Source of the DNA: Anodontia alba
Lineage: Eukaryota; Mollusca; Bivalvia; Lucinida; Lucinidae
Reading direction: 5' to 3'
Assembly: GCA_964016985.1 (NCBI GenBank)
Contig: OZ024830.1
Location: forward strand, 76,601,763-76,665,762
Length of the DNA stretch: 64,000 nt
The translations under genes were made by a program, and so were the position numbers. Shown here one piece after another: positions 51,882 to 62,523 of this stretch (within the stretch, counting starts at the first letter, position 1; every line of letters begins with the position of its first letter). The notes under the pieces are model-generated. The model searched no databases, had not been told where the DNA came from, and was given only the letters and a program-made list of their open reading frames with translations.

Positions 51882-52052
51882 GCTTAGCACTCTGGGTAAA
51901 ATTTTCAGCAGATGGCATTTTGAAATATTTTTCTTATTTTTCTCAGAAAACAGGATTTGACATTTCATGCAAATTGTCTCCATTGGAGACAATTTGCATG
52001 AAATGTGGAACCCTGTTTCATGAGAAAAATAAGAAAAATATTTCAAAATGTA
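51882..52052. mobile_element. P7 foldback MITE
   Basis: TTAGCACTCTGGGTAAAATT at the left, core GACATTTCATGCAAATTGTC TCC ATTGGAGACAATTTGCATGA, right AGAAAAATATTTCAAAATG. Confidence 0.82.
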
Positions 52053-52123
52053 AAGGTTAAAAGCCCAGAATCTTCCCTGTTTGCATGTTGGCTGTATGTT
52101 GAATTTATTTGTTCTCATTGTAG

Positions 52124-52230
52124 AATGGTATGACAATTCATGCTCGGATAGTGAAGATAGATATAGACCGGTTCCAGGTTGATTTAACCAGCAGGTCATC
52201 AGACTTGCTTGACGCGGACCACCAGTGGAA
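52124..52230 (+). CDS. supt6h: SPT6 exon 28
   Basis: Residues 1268-1302, acceptor CTCATTGTAG, donor GTGAGT, phase 0 to 2. [35 protein letters not shown] completes the S1 domain ([12 protein letters not shown]). Intron 28 (52231-54682) holds the H8 array with a SINE-A in it, P7 and a truncated SINE-A; 52250-52770 shows nothing recognisable beyond T-rich runs. Confidence 0.97.
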
Positions 52231-52774
52231 GTGAGTACTGTGTAACAGCTCTAGATAAGATACTGTTTTTTTCATCCTAAAAGTAGTTGTATTTTCTTGT
52301 TTCGCCATGAAAATTTGTTTTAGATACTGGAAGCGTCTCACTTGTAGTCCAATTCCTAATTTTTCTGGACATACATTTCTTGTGCAAAAATTGTATGGTT
52401 CTTAGTAACAGATGCACTGATTATAAACAAAAGAAGAAAAAAAGAACATGTACATGTATTTTGAATGTACCTTTATTTCTTCATAGAGTTTCATAGAAAC
52501 AGTTGGAAAATCATGAAACTATTTTACTGTTGTCTTTTTTGGATGCCATTTTGTTATTTTCGATCAAGCACATGAGCCTAACATGGATGACGTCATGCAT
52601 GGACAGTGACAGTTTCATGGAAATAATTGATTTGTATAACAATTCAAAAAACAATTGTTTAAAACAATTATTTTAAATGCATATACCATGCCTAATTTGT
52701 ATAAATTGTAGCTCTAAATCAGATTATTAGGTGTTGTTTTTTTTTTCTTTCTTTTTTTTTCTGCTTTTTTATAC

Positions 52775-54353
52775 CCCCCCCCCCCCCCACACAATAGTGG
52801 CGAGGTATTATGGTTTCACGTTGGTCGTCTGTGAGTCCGTCCGTCCGTCCGTCCATCCATTTTTCGTTTCCGGATGATAACTTGAGTAAACGTCAATGGA
52901 ATTTCACCAAACTTGGTATGTGCATTGATATTGTGGAGATCTGGTTTGGGATTGCTAATGGGCAAATTTTGTCAATTTTTGACAGAGTTGTCTGCCCGAG
53001 ACACGCCCACATTTTCGTTTCCGGATGATAACTTGAGTAAACATCAGTGGATTTTCACCAAGTTTGGTATGTGCATTGATATTGTGGAGATCTGGTTTGG
53101 GATTGCTAATGGGCAAATTTAGTCAATTTTTGACGGAATTATCTGCCCGAGACATGCCCATATTTTCGTTTCCGGACTATAGCTTGAGTAAATAACAAGG
53201 GATTTTCACCAAACTTGCTATATGCATGGACATTAAGGAGATCTGGTTTGGGATTGCTAATGGGCAAATTTCATCAAATTTTTACAGAGTTATCTGCCCG
53301 AGACACGCCCATATTTTCGTTTCCAGATGATAACTTGAGTAAATAACAAGGGATTTTCATCAAACTTAGTATATGCATTGACATTAAGGAGATCTGGTTT
53401 TGGATTGCTAATGGGCAAATTTCGTAAAATGTTTACAGAGTTATCTGCCTGAGACACGCCCATATTTTCGTTTCCAGATGATAACTTGAGTAAATAACAA
53501 GGGATTTTCGTCAAACTTACTATATGCATTGACATTAAGGAGATCTGGGCTGGCCTCAGTGGCTCAGTTGGATGCGCCGTCCGACTGGAGACCAGGAGGT
53601 CGCGGGTTCAACCCCGCGAAGGACGGCAACATTCTTTCGTGGAAATTGATCATGAAATATTTTCTACGGTCATTCTCTCCCTTCTGCTGATTCAAGAAGG
53701 GCAGTTGTCAGTTTCTGGCTAAAGAATGTGCACAATACTCGTAAACCGCTTAGAGGACTAAGCCTGCCCAGTAAACGTGTGGTTAGGTAAATTGACCGCG
53801 CTTGACATGACCCCATTGGGTTGACTGGGCCGTAAAACCTCAACACAAACAATAAGGAGATCTGGTTTTGAATTGCTAATGGGCAAATTTCGTAAAATGT
53901 TTACGGAGTTATCTGCCTGAGACACTCCCATATTTTTGTTTTCGGATGATAACTAGTAAATAACAAGGGATTTTAACCAAACTTGCTATATGTATTGACA
54001 GTAAGGAGATCAGGTTTGGAATTGCTAATGGGCAAATTTCGTCAAATTTTTATGGAGTTATCTGCCTGAGACACGTCCATATTTTCATTTCTGGATGGTA
54101 ACTTGAGTAAATTACAAGGCCTTTTAACCACTTGCTATATGCATTGATATTATCAACATCTGCTTAAGGATTGTTAACTGTCCATTGATATTATCAAGAT
54201 CTGCTTTAGGATTGTTATCTGTCCATTGATATTATCAAGATCTGCTTTAGGATTGTTATCTGTCCCTCCATCATTTTCTTTCCAGACATTTTTGCAACGA
54301 TATAATACATAAACAAATAATTGCTATGGCTGGGTATTATGCTTGCGGTGCTT
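52775..54353 (+). repeat. H8: 151-bp tandem array in a Helentron-like element
   Basis: The 5' arm is ATACCCCCCCCCC with GGCGAGGTAT, followed by GTCCGTCCGTCCGTCCATCC. About eight units with TTTTCGTTTCCGGATGATAA, CTTGAGTAAA, TGGTTTGGGATTGCTAATGG and GTTATCTGCCCGAGACACGC at 151-bp steps (52861, 53012, 53163 and on). The right part shrinks to short repeats of ATTATCAAGATCTGC; the 3' end is damaged (GGGTATTATGCTTGCGGTGC). Confidence 0.82.
53549..53852 (+). mobile_element. SINE-A, full length with 13-bp TSD, inside H8
   Basis: GGCTGGCCTCAGTGGCTCAG head to CAACACAAACAA tail. TAAGGAGATCTGG is duplicated exactly (53536-53548 and 53853-53865), and the H8 unit continues after it. Confidence 0.93.
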
Positions 54354-54467
54354 TTATTTTCTGAAAAAAAAGGTAAGGCTTTACATTTCATGTGAATTGT
54401 CTGCTTCAAAATAAATGTCAAGCCTTATTTTGCCTTTATTGTTGGGCTAATATAATATAGTCATCTT

Positions 54468-54645
54468 CCCTTCCGCTGATTCAAGAAGGGCAGATGTCAG
54501 TTTCTGGCGAAAGAATGTGCACAATACTGGTTAACCGCTTAGAGGACTAAGCCTGCCCAGTAAACGTGTGGTTAGGTAAACTGACCGCACTCGACATGAC
54601 CTCATTGGGTTGACTGGGCCGTAAAATCTCAACACAAACAAACAA
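54468..54645 (+). mobile_element. SINE-A, 5'-truncated, 16-bp TSD
   Basis: Starts CCCTTCCGCTGATTCAAG and ends CTCAACACAAACAAACAA. ATAATATAGTCATCTT is duplicated (54452-54467 and 54646-54661). It lies 37 bases before exon 29. Confidence 0.92.
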
Positions 54646-54682
54646 ATAATATAGTCATCTTACCTGCATTATTGCATTTCAG

Positions 54683-54771
54683 GCCACCGAAAGACACATT
54701 CTATGATTATTCCATGGAAGAGAGAGAAACGGAGAAAGAAGAAGATAAGAAAAAACAACAGGCCAGACAAA
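54683..54771 (+). CDS. supt6h: SPT6 exon 29
   Basis: Residues 1303-1332, acceptor GCATTTCAG, donor GTATGA, phase 2 to 1. KPPKDTFYDYSMEERETEKE, then EDKKKQQARQ is the charged linker between S1 and the tandem SH2 (LPKDTYYDF in vertebrates). Intron 29 (54772-56715) holds a damaged core hairpin, a P13 split by SINE-A, P5 and P3. Confidence 0.95.
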
Positions 54772-55077
54772 GTATGATATGTGTTGTCTTGCACATTGTA
54801 TTTACTCTTTAAAAGTCTTTGGGCAGTCAGAGCAAACAGTGCAGATCCAGATCAGAATTATCTGGCTGCAGAATGCGGTGTTCAATCAGTGACAGCACTG
54901 TTTGCAGGCCATCAAGTGGTTTTTAGACACATTAACAGGTTGTTAAGTAGGACTTAGTTGCTCAAATTTAAGGACAAATATGGTAATTAGTCAAGGGTTT
55001 CCAAACAATCACAGTCTCTTTATAACTCTATTGCTGGGATCCAAAGCAAAAACCATGTTGTATCCAAACAAAAATGT

Positions 55078-55368
55078 CAGTGGCTCAGTTGGATGCACAT
55101 CTGACCGGTGATAGGAGGTTACCGGTTCGACCCCTGCTGGGTTAACAACATTCTTTCATGGAGATAGATCATAAAATATTTTCTACGGTCATTCTCTCCC
55201 TTCCGCTGATTCAAGAAGGGCAGTTGTCAGTTTCTGGCGAAAGAATATGCACAATACTGGTTAACTGCATAGAGGACTAAGCCTGCCCAGTAAACTTGTG
55301 GTTAGGTAAACTGACTGCGCTCCACATGACCCCATTGGGTTGACTGGGCCGTAAAACCTCAACACAAA
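55078..55368 (+). mobile_element. SINE-A within a P13 palindrome
   Basis: Head slightly shortened (TCAGTGGCTCAGTTGGATGC), full body, AACCTCAACACAAA tail. Left flank TATCCAAACAAAAATG and right flank TATAGATTATATAGAAAAAT, GACCATAAATGGTC are the two parts of a P13 element. Confidence 0.85.
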
Positions 55369-56066
55369 TTATAGATTATATAGAAAAATGACCATAAATG
55401 GTCATTTTTCTGTATAATCTCTACGTTTTGGTTTTGTTACAATGCTTTGTGTCCACCTTTAAACTGTCTTGTATCCAAAACCATCTTTTAATGAAACAGT
55501 CTTAAAAAGGGGTTCCAGTGCACTTGGGGGTAAATATGGTGCATTGTGCAGTGCAAGGAAAATGTCCTGATGCAATATGCAAAAAGCAAAGACACAAATG
55601 AGCCTGTGCATCTGTGCTGTCTAATCAGTGCTTTTTTTGTTTGTCAGTATTTTTATTTTTTTACAATATCTGTTGATCTGTTATGTCTGTACGGCCTTTC
55701 ATTGTACAAGCTTTTCATTATCACCCCTCCCTCTTCTCAGTATGATTTAAATAGGCGTTTGTGTCAACAATGTTAAGTGTGCATTTAGCTCCGTTTCTCA
55801 AACACCAGAATTCTAGACCAATGAAACTTCATTCACACATATGCCGTGATGCACCCTGCCCACTGCCATCGACCATTACAGACTTGACCTATTTTCCATG
55901 CTTGGCTGAACCATGCTTAGTCTGTGTGTTTAGCTTCGTTTCGTGAATACCACCAGCAGTCGCAACATAGCCATTCGGCAAATTTCTTGTCTGTATAATC
56001 TTTACATTTTTTGTTTGGATACATTACCTTTAAACCGTTTTATTCCCAAAACCAACTTATAATGAA

Positions 56067-56313
56067 CAGGGCCCAGTTGTTCAAAGCTAACGATGTTATT
56101 AGTTAATGATTTGTTAAAATTTACATCGAGTGATATGCAAATATGCTGAAATTTTTTGCTGAAAAAATGTGAGTAGCTTTTGCAATGCAAAAGCTACTCA
56201 CATTTTTTCAGCAAAAAATATCAGAATATTGTATATTGAATCCGCTAAAACAGTTAAAGAAATGACCCTTAACGAGCTTGTTAAGCTAACAACGCGTTGA
56301 ACAACTGGGCCCA
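56067..56313. mobile_element. P5 palindromic MITE
   Basis: CAGGGCCCAGTTGTTCAAAG and GTTGAACAACTGGGCCCAG; core TGTGAGTAGCTTTTGCAATG CAAAAGCTACTCACA. Confidence 0.91.
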
Positions 56314-56438
56314 GTCTTATAAAGATAGTCTAGAACTGTTGAACCAAGGTATACCTAGAGCTGTAGAACCAAAATGATGTGGGGCTTGAAAGTTTACACA
56401 GCATGTTTAAAATGTGAAGGCTTCATAGCTTCCATGTT

Positions 56439-56666
56439 TTAACCCATTGTAGACTGAATAGACTCTCCCACACTATATATTGGAACACTCCAATTTCAAT
56501 TTTAGTTAAGTCCGGCTATGAGATTTACATATTCCTAGAGAATATTGGTTAAATTATTTGCAAACAGTGGTGACCCTGATCAGACGCCGCATTCTGTGGC
56601 ATCTGATCTGGGTCTGCACTGTTTGCCAAGTACCCCTTTGCGGGTCTCCCTACTACAATAGGCTAA
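56439..56666. mobile_element. P3 MITE
   Basis: TTAACCCATTGTAGACTGAA and CTACTACAATAGGCTAA; core GCAAACAGTGGTGACCCTGA ... TGGGTCTGCACTGTTTGCC with apex GCCGCATTCTGTGGC. It ends 49 bases before exon 30. Confidence 0.87.
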
Positions 56667-56715
56667 ATATGCTATATCAACTTTTTGTTTACTTTTGTTT
56701 TTTAATTTTTTTCAG

Positions 56716-56831
56716 CCTACATCAAAAGAGTTATTGCTCATCCATCATTTCATAATATTGGGTACAAGGAATGCGAGAAGATCCTAGACACCATGGACCA
56801 GGGCGAATGTATCATTAGACCTAGTAGTAAG
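56716..56831 (+). CDS. supt6h: SPT6 exon 30
   Basis: Residues 1333-1371, acceptor TTTTTTTCAG, donor GTAAAA, phase 1 to 0. [39 protein letters not shown]. Start of the N-terminal SH2 fold; Arg1367 in IIRPSSK sits where SH2 domains bind phosphate. SPT6 uses the tandem SH2 on the phosphorylated linker of RPB1. Intron 30 (56832-57670) holds P7 and a core hairpin (57470-57550). Confidence 0.98.
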
Positions 56832-57670
56832 GTAAAAAAAATGAGCCTTTTAGAATAAAAAATGACCTTATTACTCAACCAGCATAGGGTCTTCACAAGG
56901 TCCATACTTGTATACTATGTTACGTCACAGACTTGATAAAATTTTATGATGGAGTAGACATGAGCCGTTTCAGACAAACTCTCCTGTCTGATGACGGACC
57001 TTGTTTGTAAAGAATGACAAAATTATTCCAGAATTAAATTTAAATATGCCTCCTTAACAACTGCTCTAAGTAACAACACTAAACATGCTTCCTGCTGGCA
57101 AAGATCCTGATCAAGTTGCATGGATATGCAGACTTGATCAGGGCTTCGGCTGTTTGTATAAGCTGTCAGATCCATTTTTTAAGGGCTTTAACCTATACGC
57201 TTTTTTTCTCTGTGTGTCATGACTCATATCAACTTTAAGCCCTCTCTGGCCTAATGCAGCAGATGACAGACTCATGATATTTTTCCCAGAAAATAAGCTT
57301 AGATATGTCATGCAGATTTCTTCTTATGAGACAATTTGCATGAAATGTCAACCCTATTTTCTTGAGGAAAAGATAGGAATACGATAAATGTCCTAAATTT
57401 CGAACACTTTATTCCATACTAATTGGGTCTAAATTTTGCTTTTTATGCACATGTTGCTTAAAATACTTAGTGGAATGGCAAACAGTGTAGACCCTGATCA
57501 GACTGCTCCTTCAGGAGCAGTTGATCTGAATCTGCACTCTTTGCATGTCATTTTGTCAGACACTTCGGTGATCGGAATTTTAGGACATTTATCTTAATAT
57601 TTAAAAAAAATGGTGAAATTTTTGTCAGGCATGCTTAGACTTTATTTCTTGTTCAACTTTGATTCTCTAG

Positions 57671-57793
57671 GGCTCAGACCATTTAACAGTGACCTGGAAG
57701 GTAGCAGATGGGATTCTTCAGCATATTGATATTAAAGAAGATGGTAAAGAAAATGCTTTCAGCTTGGGAAAATCATTGCTTATTGGCAGTGAA
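57671..57793 (+). CDS. supt6h: SPT6 exon 31
   Basis: Residues 1372-1412, acceptor GATTCTCTAG, donor GTAAGT, phase 0 to 0. [41 protein letters not shown] continues the N-terminal SH2 (HLTVTWKV and [16 protein letters not shown] are conserved). Intron 31 (57794-60448) holds a SINE-A scrap (57955-58085), P5, SINE-A, P4, a partial P5, SINE-B, P18 and a divergent SINE-A. Confidence 0.98.
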
Positions 57794-58259
57794 GTAAGTA
57801 CACATTCTGCAGAGCTCCAGATAATTACTTTTTTCAATTCAAAATAATTCATATTTTACTTATTTCTCCATGAAAACATGTCATTGGTACTCATTGTCCC
57901 TGAGGTGCTTCTACCCCACTTTTATCTGGAGCTAGGACACTGACAGATTATGGCGAAAGAATGTGCACAATCCTGGTTAACCACCTAGAGGACTAAGCCT
58001 GCCAAGTAAAAGTGTGGTCAGGCAAACTGACCACAGTCTGCATTGCCTCATTGGGTTGACTGGGCTGTAAAACCTCAACACAAACAAAAAGTCAACTTTT
58101 GCAGCTAGAAAATAGTATTTGAAACCTTTTTAAAAATGGGGCTTCTAAGTAAAAAGGAATGAATTTGCTCTCTATAAGAGCAAATTCTTTGCTGAAAGAC
58201 TAGCTAGTTTTGACCAATTAGGCAGCATCAGTAAACCTCATATAAATTTTCTAAAATAT

Positions 58260-58506
58260 CAGGGCCCAGTTGTTTAAAGCATGGTTAACTTAATAAGCTC
58301 ATTAGTGGTCAAAATGTTAACTGTTCTAGCAAGAACAATATCTAATTCACAGGTATTTTTGCTGAAAAAATGTGAGTAGCTTTTGCAAATGCAAAAGCTA
58401 CTCACATTTTTACTGCAAAAATATTAGCATATATGACATATTTATGTTCAAAGTTTTAACGATACATTATCTAATGACGTCATTAGTTTCGAACAACTGG
58501 GCCCTG
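58260..58506. mobile_element. P5 palindromic MITE
   Basis: CAGGGCCCAGTTGTTTAAAG and TTCGAACAACTGGGCCCTG; core TGTGAGTAGCTTTTGCAAAT GCAAAAGCTACTCACA. Confidence 0.9.
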
Positions 58507-58572
58507 AATGGGCTCAGTGATCATAAAGGACCAGAAAATATAAACTATACTATAGTGAAGTACAGGAAAAGC

Positions 58573-58873
58573 AGCCGACCTCGGTGGCTTAGTTGGATGC
58601 GCGTCCGACTGGAGACCAGGAGGTCGCGGGTTCGACCCCTGCCGAGGTTAGCAACATTCTTTCATGGAGATTGATCATGAAATATTTTCTACGGTCATTC
58701 TCTCCCTTCCCCTGATTCAAGAAGGGTGGTTGTCAGTTTCTGGTGAAAGAATTTGCACAATACTGGTTTGAGGACTAATCCTGCCCAGTAAACATATGTT
58801 TAGGTAAACTGGCCTCGCTTGACATGACCCCATTCGGTTGACTGGGCCATAAAACCTCAACACAAACAAACAA
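58573..58873 (+). mobile_element. SINE-A, full length with 11-bp TSD
   Basis: AGCCGACCTCGGTGGCTTAG head to AACACAAACAAACAA. ACAGGAAAAGC is duplicated at 58562-58572 and 58874-58884. Confidence 0.92.
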
Positions 58874-58995
58874 ACAGGAAAAGCTGTACCATATTAAGAC
58901 TAAAGTTATTAACATATTTGGATGCATATAGATTTTTCTTGAAGTTTTGGAGGAGATACTATTTCAGACCGATAGCCATACTGGATGCCAGAATG

Positions 58996-59164
58996 TTAAC
59001 CCTTAAAATGCCAAGAAAACCTGCATCTGAAAATAATGTCTGTTTATGTCATCTGCTGAATGTTCTTGTAGAAGCAGTCTGAGCAGGGGTATGACCCTCA
59101 TGGGTTGATGCGTCGTTAAACCTGAGCAGGGGACAATTGTTGTGATTGGCACTTTAAGGGTTAA
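58996..59164. mobile_element. P4 MITE with a patch of foreign sequence
   Basis: TTAACCCTTAAAATGCCAAG and TTGGCACTTTAAGGGTTAA are the TIRs with TTAA. One core arm is lost; ATGACCCTCATGGGTTGATG then CGTCGTTAAACCTGAGCAGG replaces it, a phrase also seen at 26700-26733 and resembling a SINE 3' end. Confidence 0.8.
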
Positions 59165-59415
59165 AAAAGATAACTAACCATACTTGATGCAATATTTAAG
59201 ATAGCCATACTTGTTACCAGATTTTCAGTGTTTGAAAATGGTAACTATACTGGAAGTGAGATTAAAGAGAGAGCTCTCTAAGTTGAGCTTTTGCTCCAAT
59301 TTCAAAGGGAGGTGAGTCAAGCAGAAAAAGGATTTGCTTTTCTCCAATGTGAATCCTTCTTTAAATTGAACTCAGCAACTCTAGGGAGCAAATTATAAGT
59401 CCCCTTTCAAACATC

Positions 59416-59571
59416 CAGGGCACATACGCTAATATTTTTGCTGAAAAAATGTGAGTAGCTCACATTTTTTCAGCAAAAATACCTGTGAACTGATATTGCA
59501 CTTACTAGAACAGTTGTTTTGACCACTAATGAGCTTGTTAAGCTAAAGATGCTTTGAACAACAGAGCCCAG
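59416..59571. mobile_element. P5 MITE, partial
   Basis: TTTTTGCTGAAAAAATGTGA GTAGCTCACATTTTTTCAGC with the inner GCTTTTGCA lost, right end GCTTTGAACAACAGAGCCCA. Confidence 0.78.
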
Positions 59572-59745
59572 GTAGCCAAATGGTTAGCACCCCTGAGTTG
59601 AGATCAAGAGGTCCCGGGTTCAAATCCTGCTGGAGACGGAATTCACCTTTGACTGTAAGGTACTTCATGCTCAGAGCCATTCATTATCATCCTTCCATCA
59701 TTGTGATGTGACTTAAATAATGTTGAAAGGGATGTAAAACACACA
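59572..59745 (+). mobile_element. SINE-B
   Basis: GTAGCCAAATGGTTAGCACC head, GGGTTCAAATCCTGCTGGAG B box, GTGATGTGACTTAAATAATG and GATGTAAAACACA. Confidence 0.86.
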
Positions 59746-60104
59746 GGGATGGGAAACTTCAGGATTAATCCTGATTTCAGGTTTAAGAAATTTCATTTTA
59801 GGCATGAAATTTCACTTTTACACTTGTTCAAAAACCATTCCTTTAGTGTCAAAAATAGGTTTTTGGGGTTAATATATGCCTGAAATAATTTTAAAAACTA
59901 ATTATTAAGCTAATTATTAGTTGCATAGATCCAGATAAGAGTATCCACATAATAATTTTCTCACTTCTATTTTTAGATTTCAGGATTGATTATTAGTGAT
60001 TATTCTTACCCCTGAACACCAGATTATCATCATTAATAGTTCCCATTATAAGAGAGGCAAATACAGTGATCTCCCTTGAACATGTGTTTAATCACATTAT
60101 GGTA

Positions 60105-60405
60105 CCTGTTCTCCATAGCACAGTCGGTAGCAAGTCTGACTGCAAATCCAGGAGTCACAAGTTTGAATCTCAGGTTAACCACATAACTATCATGGAGATT
60201 GGTAATGAAGTCATTTCCAAGATCATTCTCCCCCTTCAGCTGATTCAAGAAAGGCAGTTGTCAGTTACTGGCAGAAGTATGTGCTTAAGTACTGGTCAAC
60301 CACTACGAGGGTTAAGCTTGCCCAGCAGAAGAGTGAGTAGGTTAAATGACCTACTTCATATGACGTTAACAGTGTTGACTGGGCTGTAAACTTCAACTCA
60401 AACAA
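60105..60405 (+). mobile_element. SINE-A, divergent subfamily with a different head
   Basis: CTCCATAGCACAGTCGGTAG, GCAAGTCTGACTGCAAATCC and AAGTTTGAATCTCAGG form a tRNA-like head unlike the main family. The body has GGAGATTGGTAATGAAGTCA and AGCTGATTCAAGAAAGGCAG, and it ends AACTTCAACTCAAACAAACA. It lies 43 bases before exon 32. Confidence 0.75.
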
Positions 60406-60448
60406 ACACTTGTTTTGAAATAGATTTCATTTACTTTTTTGCATTCAG

Positions 60449-60609
60449 GAGTTTGAAGATTTGGATGAAATCATTGCAAGACACATTCAGCCTATGGCTT
60501 CCTTTGCCAGAGATATTTTCAACTTCAAAAACTACCGCAACTCTGACGGGGGCAAGAGAGAACTGCTGGACAAGTGGTTAACAGAGGAGAAGAAGAAGGC
60601 TCCTTTGAG
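60449..60609 (+). CDS. supt6h: SPT6 exon 32
   Basis: Residues 1413-1465, acceptor TTGCATTCAG, donor GTATTA, phase 0 to 2. [53 protein letters not shown] matches [20 protein letters not shown]. End of the first SH2 and start of the second. Intron 32 (60610-61219) holds a decayed P1 start and otherwise nothing I recognise. Confidence 0.97.
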
Positions 60610-61219
60610 GTATTATAGGCTTAAGACTTTTTAAAAGTAGTGATTTTTCTTATTTCTCAAGAAACACAAGTTGTGTGCACACTGTAGAGCCAATACATTG
60701 CGGACTGTTATTTCGAAAAATCCAGTATATCGCGAGTTGACAGTGGATCCCAAATTTTCCACAAGCATAAAATTTAAGCGTAAAAACATTTGTTGTTACT
60801 AACTTGAGAAGTAAAAACAACAACTAATTGCAGTTTGTTTGGGTATTGGTTTTTTGCACCTCTCCCATCACTATGATTATGATATTATGATGGGCTACGA
60901 ATTGTGACAAACAGTCCAATTTGTGTCAGTTAGTACAAGCATTGATGAAATGCCAAACAACAAACGTGTTTTAATCAAGGGAAGCATCTTTTAGTGCAAT
61001 AAACATTTAGAACATAAGCGATGAAGTTTCTGCGCTGCTTATACCAATAACAATGAAATATTTTTTATGTTAATATTTTTTAATACCAAGGTAAAGGACC
61101 CTTTCAGGTAGTTAAAAAAACATGTTCAGATGATTGCAAATAATAATAATAAAAATAAAATTGTCTGTTATGATTTTGAATGGCCCTTAAAGGTTAACAA
61201 AGTTTTGTGTTTCTTTCAG

Positions 61220-61410
61220 GATTCCATATATTCTGAGTGCAGCTAAGCAATACCCAGGAAAGTTTTTGTTGTCATACATGCCGCGCACAAAGGCCCGACA
61301 CGAATACATTACAGTCAACCCAGATGGTATCCGTTACAGACAAAAGAACTTCCACTCCCTTAATTCATTGATGAGATGGTTCAAGGAACATTTCAGAGAA
61401 CCCATAGCAG
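61220..61410 (+). CDS. supt6h: SPT6 exon 33
   Basis: Residues 1466-1529, acceptor TTTCTTTCAG, donor GTAATG, phase 2 to 1. RIPYILSAAKQYPGKFLLSY, MPRTKARHEYITVNPDGIRY, RQKNFHSLNSLMRWFKEHFR EPIA. The C-terminal SH2, ending in the RWFKEHF helix. Intron 33 (61411-62523) holds P9 and P4. Confidence 0.98.
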
Positions 61411-61464
61411 GTAATGTTTACAATGACACTGCTGGCCATGGGAACATGCCCCCTAATCTTGATA

Positions 61465-61822
61465 TACAGTCAAACCTCAGTAGCTCTAACTGATTGCCTT
61501 TTTCCCCATGGCTGATTCAAACTGGTTTTTGAGTCCCTATGAAAGTCTTCTGATCACTCCAGAAAACAAATATTTAAGGAAATTCTTCTATTTTATTATG
61601 AAATTTTATGTTGTATGTACTTACTAGAATGCCTCATGGAGGTAATTCTAATTATACTCAACATACTACTATTGTATAGAAGATAGAAAAGACTTCTCTA
61701 AATTATTGCCATTTGCTTCCTGACCTGACGCCATGATTAACCCTCATTGGCTCGAACTGCCCATGTCTCGAACAAGTTTCCTTGGTCCCAAAGATGTTTG
61801 AATCATTGATGTTTGACTGTAT
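61465..61822. mobile_element. P9 MITE with TA flanks and a P1-type core
   Basis: TACAGTCAAACCTCAGTAGC and TCATTGATGTTTGACTGTA form the TIR. The centre (61605-61680) is TATGTTGTATGTACTTACTA / GGTAATTCTAATTATACTCA with ACATACTA. CAGTCAAACCTC-type ends and TA targets suggest pogo/mariner. Confidence 0.78.
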
Positions 61823-62056
61823 TAAATAATGTAGGGCATATTTTGATTAGAATGGCTGGCCTATACATCTATAGCACAGCTCCAGATAAGGCACTTTTTG
61901 GAACCAAAAAATATTGAAATAATTTCTCCATGAAATACATGTAGTAATTTCCATAGAGAGTTATAAATCTGATTAAAAAAATTCGTAAGTTTGCTTACAA
62001 GATTTGCAAGCCTCAAGGGAACTGTTTCCTGAATTTTGAACTCATGGTGTACAGTA

Positions 62057-62303
62057 TTGACCCTTAAAGCGCCAGTCACAACTATTGTCGTCTGCTTTGT
62101 CATCTGCTTGTGATTTTAAAAGTCATTTTTGAAAACAGTGTGGACCCAGATCAGACTGCTCCTTCCTTTAGGAGCAGTCTGATCAGGGTCCACACGGTTT
62201 GCCTGTATGCAAAAATAGGTTTGAAAAGTCTGCAAGAATATTCAGCAGACAACATAAACAGACGACATTTTCAGATAGTTTTTCTTGGCGCTTTAAGGGT
62301 TAA
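62057..62303. mobile_element. P4 MITE
   Basis: TTGACCCTTAAAGCGCCAGT and CTTGGCGCTTTAAGGGTTAA; core CAGTGTGGACCCAGATCAGA CTGCTCC / GGAGCAGTCTGATCAGGGTC. Best-preserved P4 in the window. Confidence 0.88.
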
Positions 62304-62523
62304 ATAATATTACATATGATATTTGTATTTTATCAGTTTCTGTTCTCTACATTTTCTGTCAATATTTTGCAACATTCTGTCATCTTGGCTCATCACATTA
62401 TATAATAGTATTCTAAGGTTACTAAATTAGCTTTAGATATGGTATATTTTATATTTTAAATATATAAAGGAGTAAAATTGTCCGAACTTTTTTGATAATT
62501 ATGATCTACATTGTATTTCTCAG

